A program made the position numbers and the translations under genes. Below the pieces are notes generated by a model. The model saw only the letters and a program-made list of their open reading frames with translations. It searched no databases and had not been told where the DNA came from. Shown here one piece after another: positions 8,320 through 14,442 of a DNA stretch of 38,694 nt. The stretch is from a bacterium (lineage in GTDB: Bacteria > Cyanobacteriota > Vampirovibrionia > Gastranaerophilales > Gastranaerophilaceae), in contig JAFQOI010000109.1 in the NCBI GenBank assembly GCA_017403285.1, forward strand, positions 1 to 38,694. The letters are read 5' to 3'. Within the stretch, counting starts at the first letter, position 1. Each line of letters starts with the position of its first letter.

Positions 8320-8348
8320 TTGACAAAATAAAATTACTCTAGTAAAAT
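8320..8348 (+). promoter_or_regulatory. Promoter of the candidate antitoxin RNA
   Basis: A consensus TTGACA (8320-8325), 17 bases, and TAAAAT (8343-8348). The predicted start is near 8355, and the transcript would end at the terminator 8444-8478. Confidence 0.7.
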
Positions 8349-8354
8349 ATATTG

Positions 8355-8478
8355 GACAGAAATGAGATAAGTGTTTAATGTCATAGCTTATCACCTCCTT
8401 TCTGTAAAAAGTTTGATAAATGATTTCATCGAACAGGAGAACAAAAATACTAGAGAACGCAATCTCTAGTATTTTTTT
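8355..8478 (+). ncRNA. Candidate type I antitoxin RNA, about 124 nt
   Basis: The stretch lies between a consensus promoter and a strong terminator and has no credible gene. It holds two blocks complementary to the - strand toxin mRNA at 8530-8635. One, TATCACCTCCTTTCTG (near 8390-8404), pairs with the toxin's Shine-Dalgarno region with one mismatch. The other, AGTTTGATAAATGATTTCATC (positions near 8410-8430), pairs with the start codon and first codons through one G-U. The genes converge and their terminators abut without overlap, so pairing must use these duplicated blocks. This is the logic of par (RNA I/RNA II) on plasmid pAD1. Function is inferred. Confidence 0.6.
8444..8478 (+). terminator. 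Terminator of the candidate antitoxin RNA
   Basis: AAAATACTAGAGA (8444-8456) pairs perfectly with TCTCTAGTATTTT (8463-8475); the loop is ACGCAA and the T tract runs to 8478. The perfect 13-bp stem has A/T runs on both sides and may also work on the - strand. Confidence 0.85.
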
Positions 8479-8481
8479 ATT

Positions 8482-8511
8482 AAAAAACAACCCCACATTT
8501 CTGTAGGGTTG
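8482..8511 (-). terminator. Terminator of the candidate toxin mRNA
   Basis: On the - strand CAACCCTACA, a GAAA tetraloop and TGTGGGGTTG form a 10-bp stem (one G-U) followed by six T (8487-8482). It lies 19 bases downstream of the toxin stop codon and 4 bases from the end of the opposing + strand terminator. Confidence 0.85.
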
Positions 8512-8529
8512 CCGCAACGAAGATATGTA

Positions 8530-8595
8530 CTAATCAAACATCTTTAAGATGTACGCAATAATGATTAATACTATAAGTTTAATAAATGATTTCAT
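8530..8595 (-). CDS. Candidate type I toxin: 21-residue hydrophobic peptide
   Basis: The peptide starts MKSFIKL, has a hydrophobic core VLIIIAYIL (residues 9-17) and ends KMFD, that is, one short membrane helix with charged ends, as in Fst, TxpA or Ldr-type toxins but shorter than Fst (33 residues). The start has a very strong site (AGAAAGGTGGTGAT). GGTTTCATC in the 5' leader (plus-strand 8619-8627) can pair with GATGAAATC at the start codon (8588-8596), which would hide the start and put the SD in the loop. It has its own promoter and terminator. Toxicity is inferred; I do not recognise the peptide from a named family. Confidence 0.65.
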   Translation of the reverse strand: MKSFIKLIVLIIIAYILKMFD

Positions 8596-8641
8596 CTCAA
8601 TATCACCACCTTTCTGATGATGAAACCAGAAGAACAAAAAC

Positions 8642-8670
8642 ATCATACCAAAATTAGACAAATTTTTCAA
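8642..8670 (-). promoter_or_regulatory. Promoter of the candidate toxin mRNA
   Basis: On the - strand TTGAAA (8670-8665), 17 bases, TATGAT (8647-8642) with an extended TG just before the -10. The predicted start near 8635 gives a leader of about 40 bases and an mRNA of about 155 bases. Confidence 0.75.
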
Positions 8671-8700
8671 TACAAAAAGATAAAATAATAAATAAAATTT

Positions 8701-8725
8701 AAGAACTAGCCCAACTAGTTCTTTT
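8701..8725. terminator. Perfect 9-bp hairpin, possible bidirectional terminator
   Basis: AAGAACTAG (8701-8709) and CTAGTTCTT (8715-8723) enclose CCCAA. Short T runs follow on both strands. It separates the toxin promoter from the attachment region, and would shield the toxin locus from integrase-side transcription. Confidence 0.45.
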
Positions 8726-8745
8726 ATTCGTTAAGGGGAAAATTA

Positions 8746-8892
8746 ATGCAATTTTTAATGCAACATGAAAGAGAAAGTATGAAAAGATATAAGAAACGAA
8801 AAGAAATGAAAAAAATAAATATTAAAAAAATACTTATTTTTAGCACTTTAAGAGATTTTATAAAACAGGAAGAGATAGGAAGAAAAGTTTAA
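8746..8892 (+). CDS. Possible small basic protein, 48 aa
   Basis: An ATG preceded by AAGGGGAAAATTA opens a 48-codon frame rich in Lys, Arg and Glu (for example HERESMKRYKKRKEMKK), with no known motif. It lies across the left arm-type repeats of attP, so the frame may be accidental. If real it could be a small DNA-binding or directionality factor, but nothing in the sequence proves it. Confidence 0.25.
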   Translation: MQFLMQHERESMKRYKKRKEMKKINIKKILIFSTLRDFIKQEEIGRKV

Positions 8893-8912
8893 AACAACAC
8901 GAGGAGCCATGA

Positions 8913-8960
8913 AAAGAACTCTTGAAAATGCAGTAACATCAAGCATTTCGAGAGTTCTTT
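8913..8960 (-). terminator. Long hairpin downstream of the integrase gene
   Basis: AAAGAACTCTTGAAAATGC (8913-8931) pairs with GCATTTCGAGAGTTCTTT (8943-8960) with one wobble and one bulge. On the - strand four T follow. It is placed about 30 bases past the integrase stop, inside the attP region, so it is probably the integrase terminator. Confidence 0.55.
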
Positions 8961-8989
8961 ATTATTTAATTAATGCAATTTTAATGCAA

Positions 8990-10186
8990 CTAAATATTTA
9001 TTGCTTTTATATATTGTTCAACTTTTGTCATTTCATCATCCTTAAATTGGTCAAAAACTGAGGTATATGTGTTAAGTGTTGTTTCAATATCCTTATGTCC
9101 TAATATCTTTTGTAAAACTACTGCACTCATTCCAGCTTCAATACATCTTGTTGCAAATGTATGTCTAAGCATATGAGTATTAACATTACTAGATTTTAAA
9201 TTTACATATACATCTTTTTTATTTTTATCTTTTTTCTTCTTTTTTGTAATAACAACTCTGATGTCTGCGTTCTTACATATTTTTTTAAAATGTGAATTAA
9301 TTGTATTTGGTGCAATAAAAGTTCCATTTTCTAAAAACAAGTAATTTGATGAATTATTAACTAAATATTCAAGTGTAGGTTTTAAAACACTTAAAAAAGG
9401 AATTTCACGTACACCAGCATATGTTTTTGTTGTTGAACCTAAAATAACTTTGTCATTAGAATCTTTAGTTAGTGTTTTATTTATGTTTATTCTTTCATTT
9501 GTAAGGTCAATATCATTTTTTGTTAATGCTAATATTTCTCCAATTCTCATTCCAGTATAGATTGCAACTAAAAAAACCTCTTTATATTTATCTTCACTTT
9601 GATTTAATTCTCTTAAAAAAGCTTTTTGTTCTTCTACAGTTAAAGCTTCGACAACTTTATCATTCTTTGTAGATTTCGGCTTTAAAATTGCACCTTTAAT
9701 ATTACAAGGATTTACATTAATAACTCGCAATAAAACCGCTGTATCTAGTGTTGATGAAATTAAGCCATAAATTTTAGATATAACAGAATTAGAGTAGTCT
9801 TTTATATTAGCAAGTGAATTATTAATGTCTGTAATTTTAATATTTTGTATAGGCATTTTTGCTATATCTAATGTGCTTATTATTTTGGCAGTTGATTTTT
9901 TACGATTATAACTAGCTTCTGATATGTTATTTGTATTATATTGTTGTTCAATATTATTATTCATTAATTCTATTAAAGCTATATTGTTTTTATCTATGAA
10001 TACATTATCTTGCACTTCAGCTAATGCTTTAGTCATTTTCTCTTTAACTTCTTTTCTTGTGTTCCCATAAACAGATTTACGATTTAGTTTTCCATCTGCT
10101 TTTCTTCCTGCTGTAAATTGCCCAACCCATTTATTTAGTTTTTCACTATAATAGATTGTGCCTTCGCCATTTCCTCTTTTTGACAT
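8990..10186 (-). CDS. int: Tyrosine-family site-specific integrase
   Basis: The 398-residue protein has an N-terminal arm-DNA-binding (AP2-like) domain (RGNGEGTIYYSEKLNKWVGQF), a SAM-like core-binding domain (about 65-160) and a C-terminal catalytic domain. The catalytic set is Arg214 (TGMRIGE), His338 and Arg341 (HMLRHTFATR), His364 (LGHKDIETT) and the nucleophile Tyr374. It catalyses phage integration and, with a directionality factor, excision. The start at 10186 has GGAGGC at a good distance and lies inside the 59-codon gene upstream, so the two may be coupled. The stop codon touches the attP arm sites. Confidence 0.95.
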   Translation of the reverse strand: MSKRGNGEGTIYYSEKLNKWVGQFTAGRKADGKLNRKSVYGNTRKEVKEKMTKALAEVQDNVFIDKNNIALIELMNNNIEQQYNTNNISEASYNRKKSTAKIISTLDIAKMPIQNIKITDINNSLANIKDYSNSVISKIYGLISSTLDTAVLLRVINVNPCNIKGAILKPKSTKNDKVVEALTVEEQKAFLRELNQSEDKYKEVFLVAIYTGMRIGEILALTKNDIDLTNERININKTLTKDSNDKVILGSTTKTYAGVREIPFLSVLKPTLEYLVNNSSNYLFLENGTFIAPNTINSHFKKICKNADIRVVITKKKKKDKNKKDVYVNLKSSNVNTHMLRHTFATRCIEAGMSAVVLQKILGHKDIETTLNTYTSVFDQFKDDEMTKVEQYIKAINI

Positions 10187-10314
10187 TGCTTTTTCGCCTC
10201 CTTTAAATCTATTTCATATAGCTTTCTTGCTATGTCTCTTGCTAACATGTCTAGAGCTTCTTTATCGCTAACTTCATTTAAAAACGTAACTTTTACAGTT
10301 CTTTCTTTTATCAT
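10135..10314 (-). CDS. Small protein overlapping the integrase start, 59 aa
   Basis: A strong AAGGAGG site stands 5' of the ATG at 10314. The charged helical protein (MIKERTVKVTFLNEVSDKEA...) overlaps the first 52 bases of int in another frame, so int is probably translated by coupling to it. No family recognised; short frames of this kind often precede integrases in Firmicutes phages. A TATAAT (plus-strand 10333-10338) lies just upstream without a good -35. Confidence 0.6.
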   Translation of the reverse strand: MIKERTVKVTFLNEVSDKEALDMLARDIARKLYEIDLKEAKKQCQKEEMAKAQSIIVKN

Positions 10315-10342
10315 GTTGAACCTCCTTTTTTAATTATAAAAT

Positions 10343-10366
10343 AAGATAAGTATTGCTACTTATCTT
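10343..10366. terminator. Perfect 10-bp hairpin between SAP gene and integrase operon
   Basis: AAGATAAGTA (10343-10352), loop TTGC, TACTTATCTT (10357-10366). It lies 6 bases downstream of the SAP-gene stop codon on the - strand. The - strand T run is weak, so it may be a weak terminator, or an operator over the int promoter. Confidence 0.45.
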
Positions 10367-10371
10367 TTGTT

Positions 10372-11364
10372 CTATTTAAATAAGTCTAATAAAGTTGATA
10401 TAAAAGATTTTTTATTGTTATTCTTATTAGAGTTATTATAAAAAATTTTATTATCATCCATACTGTAATATTTATAAATTGTACTGTTTGGATTCGGTCT
10501 ATTAAAATTATAATTTGTAACAACAAATTGTTTATCATTTATTAAATCACAAAAAATCTTATAACATTCGCTGTTATCAAAATATTTAAAAGGAATCTTA
10601 GTTGTAAATGTTTCGTTTTGCATATAATTGTATATGTCAAAATCAAAATCTTTTGTAATCGAAACAATACTTTTTAATTCTTTGATAAATGTATAATGAA
10701 AGAAAATCCCTGATAGATTTCCAAGATAATTATCATTATAAAAATTAAATAATTTTAATTTAAAGGATATGATATAATATTGTAATGCTTCTATATATTC
10801 ATCAAGCTGAAAATAATATTTTGCTAATTGAGATATTCTCATTTCATAGTCACTCCACTTTTTTTCAGTAGGTAAAGTTTTAATAGAATCAATAAGAATA
10901 AGTTTGACCAAATTTTCATTTTTTTCATTAGGGTATTTTGCGTATATATTTGCAATTTGTAAGTTAGTGAAACCATAATTATTTTTCTTGTTTAATATAA
11001 ATAAATAATTATTATTAATTAATTGTATACCACTATCAGTTAAAGAGAAAATTTTTTCAGGGAACTTTTTTTCAAGAGTATCAATATCAATATTTCCTAA
11101 TATTCTAAAAATCAAATCTTGTTTTTTCCCTGTTAATTCTAAATTATTTTCTCTTAAAATATCTTTTAATTGCGGAATAGTTAATTTTTTTAATGTTTTT
11201 TCAATATTTATTTTATACTCTATTAATCCAGCGTTTAATAATTTTTCTGAAGTTTTATTTGGTTCAATTCCATAAGTAAATTTCCAGTAATCTGGTAAAT
11301 TTTGAGTATATGACAATCCATCTAAATACTCTAAAAATAATATTTCATTTGGTTGTATATTCAT
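10372..11364 (-). CDS. SAP-domain protein of the lysogeny module
   Basis: The 330-residue protein has a SAP motif at about residues 59-92 (LTIPQLKDILRENNLELTGK...), a helix-extended-loop-helix DNA-binding fold. A longer helical region rich in Asn, Tyr and Lys follows. ATG 11364 was chosen because it has AAAGGAGG at 7 bases; an upstream extension would run back into the repressor gene without a site. It is probably co-transcribed with the repressor 19 bases upstream. SAP proteins occur beside repressors in several Firmicutes prophages. The function is unknown; superinfection or defence roles are possible but not shown. Confidence 0.75.
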   Translation of the reverse strand: MNIQPNEILFLEYLDGLSYTQNLPDYWKFTYGIEPNKTSEKLLNAGLIEYKINIEKTLKKLTIPQLKDILRENNLELTGKKQDLIFRILGNIDIDTLEKKFPEKIFSLTDSGIQLINNNYLFILNKKNNYGFTNLQIANIYAKYPNEKNENLVKLILIDSIKTLPTEKKWSDYEMRISQLAKYYFQLDEYIEALQYYIISFKLKLFNFYNDNYLGNLSGIFFHYTFIKELKSIVSITKDFDFDIYNYMQNETFTTKIPFKYFDNSECYKIFCDLINDKQFVVTNYNFNRPNPNSTIYKYYSMDDNKIFYNNSNKNNNKKSFISTLLDLFK

Positions 11365-11383
11365 AATGCCTCCTTTATAAAAT

Positions 11384-12034
11384 TTAAATTTTCCCTTGAT
11401 AAGAAACAACCTTACCAACAATCTTAATAGAAATATCTTTTGGATTATAAATCTGTACAACATGTTCTGAATTAGTTGACATAGGTGAAAGGATTACCAA
11501 ACTATTCTCATACTTGTATTTTTTTACTGTTGCATCCATTCCATCTACTAAAATAACACCTATTTCATCATTTTCTAGATCATCTTGTTTTTGTACTAAT
11601 ACAATGTCACCGTCACTGAATTTTAAGTTCATACTATCTCCATTTACTCTTAAATAAAAGTAATCAAAACCTTCTTTTATATATGAAGATGGTGCAAATT
11701 CGTATCCCTCTATATTTTCTGTAGCTAATAATGGTAGTCCAGCAGATATTTTCCCTAAAATAGGTACTGATATTGGCTTGTCTGTTATTGGAAAAATATT
11801 GCTTTCTTCATTATTTATAGGGACATCATATCCTAATAACCATACAGGACTTACATTAAGAGTTGTAGCTAATACATAAAGAGTATTTTGATTGGCTTTA
11901 TATCTACCATTGACATATGAAGAAATTTTTCCTTTATCAATTCCAGATTTTTCAGCTAATTCAATAGGTTTCATATTTCTTAAAAGTAATGCTTTTGATA
12001 ATCTGTTAGCAAAAGTGTCTATTAAATTATCCAT
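11384..12034 (-). CDS. CI/LexA-like repressor (XRE HTH plus S24 peptidase)
   Basis: The 216-residue protein has an N-terminal XRE-type helix-turn-helix (8-62, PIELAEKSGIDKGKISSYVNG) and a C-terminal S24/LexA autoprotease domain. The self-cleavage site is at Ala98-Gly99 (GKISAGLP), with catalytic Ser134 (in NGDSM) and Lys171 (in DATVKK). It represses lytic promoters and is inactivated by RecA-stimulated self-cleavage, so SOS induction of the prophage is expected. AGGAGG precedes the ATG. Its promoter contains one of its own likely operators, pointing to autoregulation. Confidence 0.93.
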   Translation of the reverse strand: MDNLIDTFANRLSKALLLRNMKPIELAEKSGIDKGKISSYVNGRYKANQNTLYVLATTLNVSPVWLLGYDVPINNEESNIFPITDKPISVPILGKISAGLPLLATENIEGYEFAPSSYIKEGFDYFYLRVNGDSMNLKFSDGDIVLVQKQDDLENDEIGVILVDGMDATVKKYKYENSLVILSPMSTNSEHVVQIYNPKDISIKIVGKVVSYQGKI

Positions 12035-12064
12035 ATAAACCTCCTAAAATTTTTTTCTGATTTT

Positions 12065-12093
12065 ATTATAACCTAAAAGTTTAGAAAAATCAA
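12065..12093 (-). promoter_or_regulatory. Leftward promoter of the repressor operon
   Basis: On the - strand TTGATT (12093-12088), 17 bases, TATAAT (12070-12065). The operator at 12078-12090 covers the spacer and part of the -35, so the repressor can limit its own synthesis. Confidence 0.8.
12078..12090. promoter_or_regulatory. Repressor operator, copy 1
   Basis: AGTTTAGAAAAAT matches 11 of 13 bases of the AGTTTAGAAAACT consensus (AGTTT, three bases, AAACT as inverted arms). It is inside the leftward promoter. Confidence 0.7.
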
Positions 12094-12125
12094 CGAAAAA
12101 TAAAATTTTATTTTATATCTAGTTA

Positions 12126-12138
12126 AATTTTCTAAACT
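12126..12138. promoter_or_regulatory. Repressor operator, copy 2 (inverted)
   Basis: AATTTTCTAAACT is the reverse complement of AGTTTAGAAAATT, one or two bases from consensus. It lies between the two divergent promoters, upstream of the rightward -35. Confidence 0.65.
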
Positions 12139-12154
12139 TTTTTTAAAAAAACTA

Positions 12155-12182
12155 TTGACATTTATTTGTATTGTGATATTAT
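12155..12182 (+). promoter_or_regulatory. Rightward early (lytic) promoter
   Basis: TTGACA (12155-12160), 16 bases, TATTAT (12177-12182) with an extended TG. The operator at 12189-12201 covers the transcription start region, as expected for repression by CI and Cro. Confidence 0.8.
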
Positions 12183-12188
12183 ATCTAT

Positions 12189-12201
12189 AGTTTAGAAAAC
12201 T
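12189..12201. promoter_or_regulatory. Repressor operator, copy 3 (consensus)
   Basis: An exact AGTTTAGAAAACT with inverted arms AGTTT/AAACT, just downstream of the early -10. Confidence 0.75.
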
Positions 12202-12227
12202 CAACAAAAAGAAAGAGGTGAGTATTA

Positions 12228-12458
12228 GTGAAAGAAAAGAAATACATTTTTGATTATCAAAAATTAAAAGGTAGAATAGTAGAAAAAAAACAAAAACAAG
12301 AAAACTTAGCAAATGAAATGAGCATTACTAAAACAACATTAAATTTTAAGTTGAATAATAAAATACCATTTAAACAACAAGACATAATAATGCTAAGCAA
12401 TATTTTAGAAATTCCAAAAAACGAAATAGCAGATTATTTTTTTACACTGAAAGTTTAG
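12228..12458 (+). CDS. Cro-like repressor (DUF739-type HTH)
   Basis: The 76-residue protein matches the Cro-like DUF739 pattern: FDYQKLKGRIVEKKQKQENL, a helix-turn-helix around NEMSITKTTLNFKLNNKIPF, and an end EIADYFFTLKV. It is the first rightward gene, divergent from CI. Start codon GTG 12228, with AAAGAGGTG 5' of it. Cro would shut down the repressor promoter in lytic growth. Its stop codon overlaps a further operator copy. Confidence 0.85.
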   Translation: MKEKKYIFDYQKLKGRIVEKKQKQENLANEMSITKTTLNFKLNNKIPFKQQDIIMLSNILEIPKNEIADYFFTLKV

Positions 12459-12464
12459 AAAACT
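12452..12464. promoter_or_regulatory. Repressor operator, copy 4 (consensus, distal)
   Basis: An exact AGTTTAGAAAACT across the end of the Cro-like gene, 251 bases beyond copy 3 and before the next gene. No convincing promoter is beside it. It could serve looping or a roadblock. Confidence 0.65.
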
Positions 12465-12486
12465 AAACAGAATGGAGGTGAACTAA

Positions 12487-12738
12487 ATGAAAGAAAAGAA
12501 ACCAACAAAAAACTATGAAGATTTACCAGATACTATAGGTATAGAAGATTATATGGAATGGCGAGGAGTAGGAGATGCAACAGCAAGAAATATATTTAAT
12601 AGTAAAGGTTTTCCAAGATTAAAAGGAACAGGAGTAAAACAGTTAGCAGATAAAAGAAGAGTTCTATTGTACGAACTAGGATTGACAGAAGAAGATAAAA
12701 AAGAAGTACTAAAAGAAATGGCACGAAAAATTATATAG
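12487..12738 (+). CDS. Small putative DNA-binding protein, 83 aa
   Basis: The core YMEWRGVGDATARNIFNSKG followed by FPRLKGTGVKQLADKRRVLLYEL looks like the winged-HTH or excisionase-type helix-turn-helix of phage early proteins: a helix, a G-x-G turn, a recognition helix and a beta wing. It starts after GGAGGTG and is second in the early operon, where excisionases or accessory regulators are often found. The assignment to excisionase is a guess; DNA binding is moderately supported. Confidence 0.6.
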   Translation: MKEKKPTKNYEDLPDTIGIEDYMEWRGVGDATARNIFNSKGFPRLKGTGVKQLADKRRVLLYELGLTEEDKKEVLKEMARKII

Positions 12739-12756
12739 AAAGAAGGTGAACAAAAG

Positions 12757-13026
12757 ATGATAAGTTTAGCAGAATGGAAGTTGATAGGAATAACAATGAT
12801 AGCAATGTTTTTTATATCAGCAATAGTTTACGGAATTATGTGCGAGATTGTTGCGAGAATAAAAAATAAGCAACAAAAAAAGGAAAGCAAACAAGTTATA
12901 TATAAAAGACCTAAAAACACATTTTCAATTGATTATGACAAATTTATTAATGCAAATTTTGAAAAGATTACATATTTATATGAAAACAAAAATAGAAAAT
13001 CAGAATTAGTAAGAATGATTGGATAG
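12757..13026 (+). CDS. Single-pass membrane protein, 89 aa, unknown
   Basis: One transmembrane helix (about residues 8-30, IGITMIAMFFISAIVYGIMC) is followed by a basic cytoplasmic tail. No family recognised. AAGGTGA stands before the ATG. It sits in the early operon and could be a host-takeover or exclusion factor. Confidence 0.6.
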   Translation: MISLAEWKLIGITMIAMFFISAIVYGIMCEIVARIKNKQQKKESKQVIYKRPKNTFSIDYDKFINANFEKITYLYENKNRKSELVRMIG

Positions 13027-13035
13027 GAGAAACTT

Positions 13036-13224
13036 ATGGTTTATGAAATTGAATACAAAGGTATTGATGAAAATACGCATAAACAAGAACTAAAAATATT
13101 ATTAGTCGAAGGTTCAAGAAATACTATGTTAGCAACTGTAAAGGATTTTAAAGACAGAGGAATAGAGATTACAGAAGTATGTAGGGTTAACAAAGATAGT
13201 ATATATACACCAATTAAATTTTAG
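13036..13224 (+). CDS. Small unknown early protein, 62 aa
   Basis: Not recognised. Beta-alpha-beta-like sequence (VYEIEYKGID ... LKILLVEGSR ... GIEITEVCRV) without membrane or metal motifs. RBS AGGAGAA. Confidence 0.55.
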   Translation: MVYEIEYKGIDENTHKQELKILLVEGSRNTMLATVKDFKDRGIEITEVCRVNKDSIYTPIKF

Positions 13225-13239
13225 AAAGGAGGGAAAATC

Positions 13240-13356
13240 ATGGATAGATTAGATAAATTATTTGTAGCAAATGAAGTTAGAAAAGCAAAATTATATTCAG
13301 TAGTGAAACCGCTACGCAAAAAAAGAGAACTAGCACTGTCTGGTAAACGTAACTAG
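13240..13356 (+). CDS. Small basic unknown protein, 38 aa
   Basis: The ATG follows a very strong AGAAAGGAGGG. The product is a short helix-rich basic peptide (MDRLDKLFVANEVRKAK... PLRKKRELALSGKRN). Spacing and RBS fit the operon. No family recognised. Confidence 0.5.
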   Translation: MDRLDKLFVANEVRKAKLYSVVKPLRKKRELALSGKRN

Positions 13357-13382
13357 TTCAAAAAAATGCAAATAACAAAGCA

Positions 13383-13417
13383 TTCTCTACATTTATATTA
13401 ACATAATTTGTAGAGAA
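13383..13417. promoter_or_regulatory. 9-bp inverted repeat in intergenic leader
   Basis: TTCTCTACA (13383-13391) and TGTAGAGAA (13409-13417) enclose 17 bases. There is no T tract, so it is not a plain terminator. It lies just before the RBS of the next gene and could be an operator or an mRNA structure. Confidence 0.35.
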
Positions 13418-13436
13418 AATCAAGGGAGGAAACAAA

Positions 13437-13658
13437 ATGAAAAAAGAATTTAGAGAAAATATGTATGTTGAAGTATTAAGTAGAAAAGGATTTATATTAG
13501 GAAACAATGGGTTTTATATTGAAGGACAACCTATAGGAAAGATTGTAAAAATTTTTGAAAACACAAAATCAAAATACAAATATAAAGTAAGAATAGCACC
13601 TAGAACTTATGTGTATTGTACTGAAAAAGAAATTAGAGATATGAAAATTGAAAAATAG
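13437..13658 (+). CDS. Unknown early protein, 73 aa
   Basis: Beta-rich, basic, KOW/SH3-like appearance (MYVEVLSRKGFILGNNGFYIEG ... KYKVRIAPRTYVYCTEKEIRDM, quoted in parts) but no safe family. Strong GGGAGG before the ATG. Confidence 0.55.
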   Translation: MKKEFRENMYVEVLSRKGFILGNNGFYIEGQPIGKIVKIFENTKSKYKYKVRIAPRTYVYCTEKEIRDMKIEK

Positions 13659-13669
13659 TGGAGGTTTTT

Positions 13670-13801
13670 ATGGAAGATATGAGAGAACCTTATGAACATT
13701 ACTATGACAATTATGAAGATAGTGAAATAAATTATGATTATTATTACGAATATTTAGCAGAAAGGGATGATATGAATTATGACGACAACTGCGACGAATA
13801 A
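13670..13801 (+). CDS. Very acidic, tyrosine-rich peptide, 43 aa
   Basis: The product has about 17 Asp/Glu and about 9 Tyr in 43 residues with very few basic residues. GTGGAGG precedes the ATG. No family recognised. The composition is like small DNA-mimic proteins, some of which inhibit restriction or other DNA-binding host proteins; this is inference from composition only. The next frame starts within its end. Confidence 0.55.
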   Translation: MEDMREPYEHYYDNYEDSEINYDYYYEYLAERDDMNYDDNCDE

Positions 13802-13934
13802 AAGAAAAATAAGTGATTTAAACGATAAAGAATTAATAAGTGAATTGAATTATGCCAATAAAATGAGTAAGTTCTACTATGCAAGGAAAGAAGAAATAAT
13901 GAAAGAAGTAGAAAGGAGAGCAGATAATGGTTAG
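13779..13934 (+). CDS. Small unknown protein, 51 aa
   Basis: It overlaps the acidic gene by 23 bases and the Rad52-type gene by 8 bases. The helix-rich basic product (SDLNDKELISELNYANKM ... YYARKEEIMKEVERR) resembles short phage proteins encoded before recombination genes. The RBS is weak (AAAGGGATGA). Family unknown. Confidence 0.5.
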   Translation: MTTTATNKRKISDLNDKELISELNYANKMSKFYYARKEEIMKEVERRADNG

Positions 13935-14442
13935 AGATTTAAAAGAAAATGAAATTGAATGTAAAGTTTCTGCAATAAGCGAAAAAGGATGTTCATTACT
14001 TCTTTATAAGACAGCTAGAACTGATATGGCAGTATTAGATGAAACTTATGGAGAAATGAATTGGCAATGTGAATATGCAGAAGTAAAAGGAAATATGTAT
14101 TGCACAATTAAAGTGTATGACAAAGAAAAAGAACAATGGGTATCAAAACAAGATTGTGGAGTAGAATCAGCCTTTGGAGATAAGGAAAAAGGTGAGGCAA
14201 GTGATGCATTTAAAAGGGCAGGGTTTAAATGGGGAATTGGTGTTGAATTATACACAAGTCCATTTATATGGATACCAGCAGATAAATGTAAAATTGTTTC
14301 AAAAAATGGAAAATATACAACATACGATAAGTTTATAGTTGAAAAGATAAAAATTGAAAATAAAGAGATTACAGGCTTAGCAATAGTAAATCAAAATACA
14401 AAGGAAAGGGTATTTGTATATGCAAAAAACGGAAATAATTAA
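13927..14442 (+). CDS. Rad52/Sak-type single-strand annealing protein
   Basis: The 171-residue protein matches the phage Rad52/22-like (Sak) family: LLLYKTARTDMAVLDETYG near the start, then EASDAFKRAGFKWGIGVELY (about residues 87-106), the segment most typical of this family. Members anneal complementary strands during phage recombination and replication. GAAAGGAG precedes the ATG. The HNH and replisome genes follow. No SSB gene is evident in the window. Confidence 0.85.
   Translation: MVRDLKENEIECKVSAISEKGCSLLLYKTARTDMAVLDETYGEMNWQCEYAEVKGNMYCTIKVYDKEKEQWVSKQDCGVESAFGDKEKGEASDAFKRAGFKWGIGVELYTSPFIWIPADKCKIVSKNGKYTTYDKFIVEKIKIENKEITGLAIVNQNTKERVFVYAKNGNN

Larger units (their letters stand above)
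8743..8989. other. Attachment-site (attP) region with two pairs of integrase arm-type sites
   Basis: TTAATGCAA occurs four times, in two tandem pairs: 8743-8751 with 8755-8763, and 8970-8978 with 8981-8989, all in the same orientation. The right pair ends one base before the integrase stop codon. Pairs of short direct repeats on each side of a core are how arm-binding tyrosine integrases mark attP, and the integrase here has an arm-binding N-terminal domain. The crossover core should lie between the pairs but cannot be picked out without the host attB. Confidence 0.6.

Noticed and set aside
8334-8384. 16-codon - strand frame after a very strong AGGAGGTGAT
   Set aside because: The strong SD is explained as the complement of the anti-SD block in the + strand RNA; there is no - strand promoter nearby, and the peptide is not hydrophobic enough to be a second toxin.
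8317-8517. 66-codon - strand frame through the antitoxin RNA region
   Set aside because: It begins at TTG inside a terminator stem without a ribosome site and runs through two terminators; the RNA interpretation explains the sequence better.
8909-9059. Possible 50-codon + strand frame with GAGGAGCC before ATG
   Set aside because: It runs through the integrase terminator hairpin and antisense to the int 3' end; composition is that of a shadow frame.
12441-12469. An internal promoter (TTTACA / TAAACA) at the distal operator
   Set aside because: The -10 match is poor; the evidence is not enough to list it.
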